Below are positions 58,350 to 59,726 of a stretch of 59,726 bases of DNA, piece by piece. The position numbers were made by a program, and so were the translations under genes. The notes under the pieces are model-generated. The model did not search any database, was not told where the DNA came from, and worked only from the letters and a program-made list of their open reading frames with translations. This DNA is from an uncultured Bacilli bacterium. Its GTDB lineage: Bacteria; Bacillota_I; Bacilli_A; RF39; UBA660. The DNA lies in NCBI GenBank assembly GCA_910587535.1, contig CAJUKM010000003.1, positions 1 to 59,726 of the forward strand. The letters run 5' to 3'. The first letter of the stretch is position 1. Every line of letters starts with the position of its first letter.

Positions 58350-59030
58350 ATGTACTTAGCGCTAGTTAGACATGGAGAATCGATATGGAATAGAGAAAAC
58401 CGTTTTACTGGTTGGACCGATGTAGAACTTACCGAAAAAGGAATCGAAGAAGCATATAGAGCAGGACTTGCTTTAAAGAATTCAAATATAGAATTTGATC
58501 TTGCTTATACATCGGTTTTAATGAGAGCCAACAAGACGTTAGAATGCATAAAAGAAAAACTTGGATATGATTTAAAAACGGTTTATTCTTATAAATTAAA
58601 CGAAAGACATTATGGAGCATTACAGGGCTTGAATAAAGCTGAAACAGCTTTAAAATATGGTGAAGAACAAGTACACCTATGGAGAAGAAGTTATGACGTC
58701 AAACCTCCACTGTTAGAAAAAGACGACAAAAGATTTCCGGGTTTTGATTCAAAGTATGATGATATACCAAAAGAAGAATTACCTTTAGCAGAAAGCTTAA
58801 AAGATACATATGAAAGAGTAATACCATATTATTTAGACGAGATTAAAAATAACTTAAAAGATAAAAACATCATCATAAGTGCACATGGAAATAGTTTAAG
58901 AGCACTGATAAAATATTTAGAAAATATAAAAGATGAAGACATCCCTAATTTAGAAATTCCAACAGGAGAAGCCATTCTTTATGAATTTAATGAAAATTTG
59001 TCTGTTATCGATAAAAGAGATCTGACATGA
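58350..59030 (+). CDS. gpmA: 2,3-bisphosphoglycerate-dependent phosphoglycerate mutase
   Basis: Glycolysis: interconverts 3- and 2-phosphoglycerate. Of 226 residues: LVRHGESIWNRENRFTGWTD with the phosphorylated active-site His, LTEKG, NERHYGALQGLNK with the catalytic Glu/Arg region, and IISAHGNSLRALIKYL with the second His. The longer frame from 58308 is rejected since GTGGTGA sits before the ATG at 58350. The stop overlaps the next gene (ATGA). Confidence 0.95.
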   Translation: MYLALVRHGESIWNRENRFTGWTDVELTEKGIEEAYRAGLALKNSNIEFDLAYTSVLMRANKTLECIKEKLGYDLKTVYSYKLNERHYGALQGLNKAETALKYGEEQVHLWRRSYDVKPPLLEKDDKRFPGFDSKYDDIPKEELPLAESLKDTYERVIPYYLDEIKNNLKDKNIIISAHGNSLRALIKYLENIKDEDIPNLEIPTGEAILYEFNENLSVIDKRDLT

Positions 59031-59620
59031 GAAGGATTTGTATTTTATTTATCACATTTATTTTCTATGCCTTTTTAGGGTGGTGTTTTGAGATGATTCA
59101 CATGGGCATTACTACTAATGAAGTCGTAAATAGAGGTTTTTTGAATGGTCCAATTATTCCAATTTATGGAGCAGGAGTTTTATCCATATTGCTATTATTA
59201 AAACCACTAAAGCATAATATCGTCTTGCTTACGATCTGTATTGTCTTAATATGTTCTATCATTGAATATCTGACGAGCTATGTAATGGAGAAAATGTTTG
59301 GATTGAGATGGTGGGATTATGAAAACAAACCACTTAACTTACATGGCAGAATATGCTTTGAAACGATGAGTATGTTTACAGTAATGGCTTTATTTATAGT
59401 TTATTATCTCGATCCAGTTTTTCAAAAAATGATCGACAAAGTCGATACTACATATGTAGTAATTATTTCTATAATTCTTTTGATATTTTTTATAAGTGAT
59501 ATCATTTTTTCTAATATGATTTTAAACGATTACATACGATCACAGACAAAGACTAAAAAGAAAGATAAAACTCCCTCTATTAGAGATTACACCACCAAAC
59601 TTTTGAGAGATAGATTTTAA
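59027..59620 (+). CDS. CmpB-like polytopic membrane protein (putative ABC-transporter type IV family)
   Basis: Membrane protein of 197 residues with about five helices. It has the family signature: an N-terminal FYAFLGWCFEMIHMGI, then NRGFLNGPIIPIYGAGVL, EYLTSYVMEKMFGLRWWDYE and NLHGRICFE. The C-terminus is basic (RSQTKTKKKDKTP). The family is annotated as putative ABC permease, but its role is not established. It is translationally coupled to gpmA through an ATGA overlap. Confidence 0.85.
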   Translation: MRRICILFITFIFYAFLGWCFEMIHMGITTNEVVNRGFLNGPIIPIYGAGVLSILLLLKPLKHNIVLLTICIVLICSIIEYLTSYVMEKMFGLRWWDYENKPLNLHGRICFETMSMFTVMALFIVYYLDPVFQKMIDKVDTTYVVIISIILLIFFISDIIFSNMILNDYIRSQTKTKKKDKTPSIRDYTTKLLRDRF

Positions 59621-59636
59621 ATAGAAATAGTAGCTC

Positions 59637-59665
59637 TTGAAAAAGTACCCAAAAAGTGGTAAATT
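59637..59665 (+). promoter_or_regulatory. Possible promoter leading out of the window
   Basis: TTGAAA (59637-59642), 17-base spacer, TAAATT (59660-59665). The gene it would serve is outside the window. Nothing else is recognised in 59621-59726. Confidence 0.35.
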
Positions 59666-59726
59666 ATTAAGTAGAAAGTAGTAAGGCTAAACCTATAAAA
59701 AACTTTCAAAACTTTAGTAAAAACTC

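Noticed and set aside
1..59726. Alternative genetic code (TGA as Trp) as in Mollicutes
   Set aside because: Many clear genes end in TGA at the expected family length, and Trp is encoded by TGG within conserved motifs.

Overview
The window comes from a low-GC, Gram-positive, spore-forming member of the Bacillota, most like the uncultured or Erysipelotrichia-type Bacilli of the gut. Evidence: Gram-positive PolC, RecU next to a class A penicillin-binding protein, DnaD-Nth, EngB and Der; AT-rich DNA heavy in AGA and ATA codons; strong AGGAGG/AGGTGA ribosome sites; TGA used as an ordinary stop; and sporulation genes (GerE, SpoIIIAH, GerM). I see no phage, insertion sequence, CRISPR or plasmid replication gene. 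No stretch over 300 bases lacks a gene or gene remnant.

Layout. 1-7.4 kb: housekeeping and envelope genes (a cut-off gene, GNAT acetyltransferase, polysaccharide deacetylase, tRNA-Ser, pyruvate kinase, peptide deformylase, D,D-carboxypeptidase, DNA-deoxyinosine glycosylase, ATP-grasp ligase). 7.6-13.9 kb: PolC with a second OB-fold, an mTERF-like helical repeat protein and ribosomal protein S21. 13.9-27.2 kb: one long cell-surface operon with a Cys/His-rich lipoprotein, two SipW-type signal peptidases, a TasA-like matrix subunit, a 1497-residue membrane-anchored adhesin and two more exported proteins. 27.2-30.6 kb: FtsW/RodA and small envelope genes. 30.6-42.4 kb: a Tad/Flp-type pilus operon without a secretin, as expected for a single-membrane cell, whose exported small proteins each carry four extracytoplasmic cysteines. 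42.5-45.9 kb: a hypothetical gene, tRNA-Arg and a sporulation cluster. 46.5-49.0 kb: a compact bacteriocin locus with a C39-peptidase ABC exporter followed by two double-glycine peptides that do not appear among ordinary long ORFs. 49.0-59.7 kb: housekeeping genes (cca, dnaD, nth, ponA, recU, engB, der, gpmA, a CmpB-like membrane protein) and a frameshifted SipW-cognate pseudogene.

How the parts work together. The SipW operon looks like a biofilm-matrix module. The two SipW peptidases should process N-termini with TYAKY/TYSKY-type sites. The very well translated 357-residue protein should be the fibre subunit. The giant adhesin ends in a TasA-like domain and could root or cap the fibre on the membrane. 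The Tad operon supplies a second fibre: CpaF motor, TadB/TadC platform, CpaB, TadZ-like protein, three prepilin-like proteins sharing a six-residue M[KR]xAxG leader, and a 1226-residue secreted Cys-rich protein. The bacteriocin locus is probably the most novel system: both mature peptides carry a GxxxG motif and one cysteine, as expected for a two-peptide (class IIb-like) bacteriocin.

Limits: all assignments come from reading motifs and recalled family patterns. No database search, folding or expression data were used.
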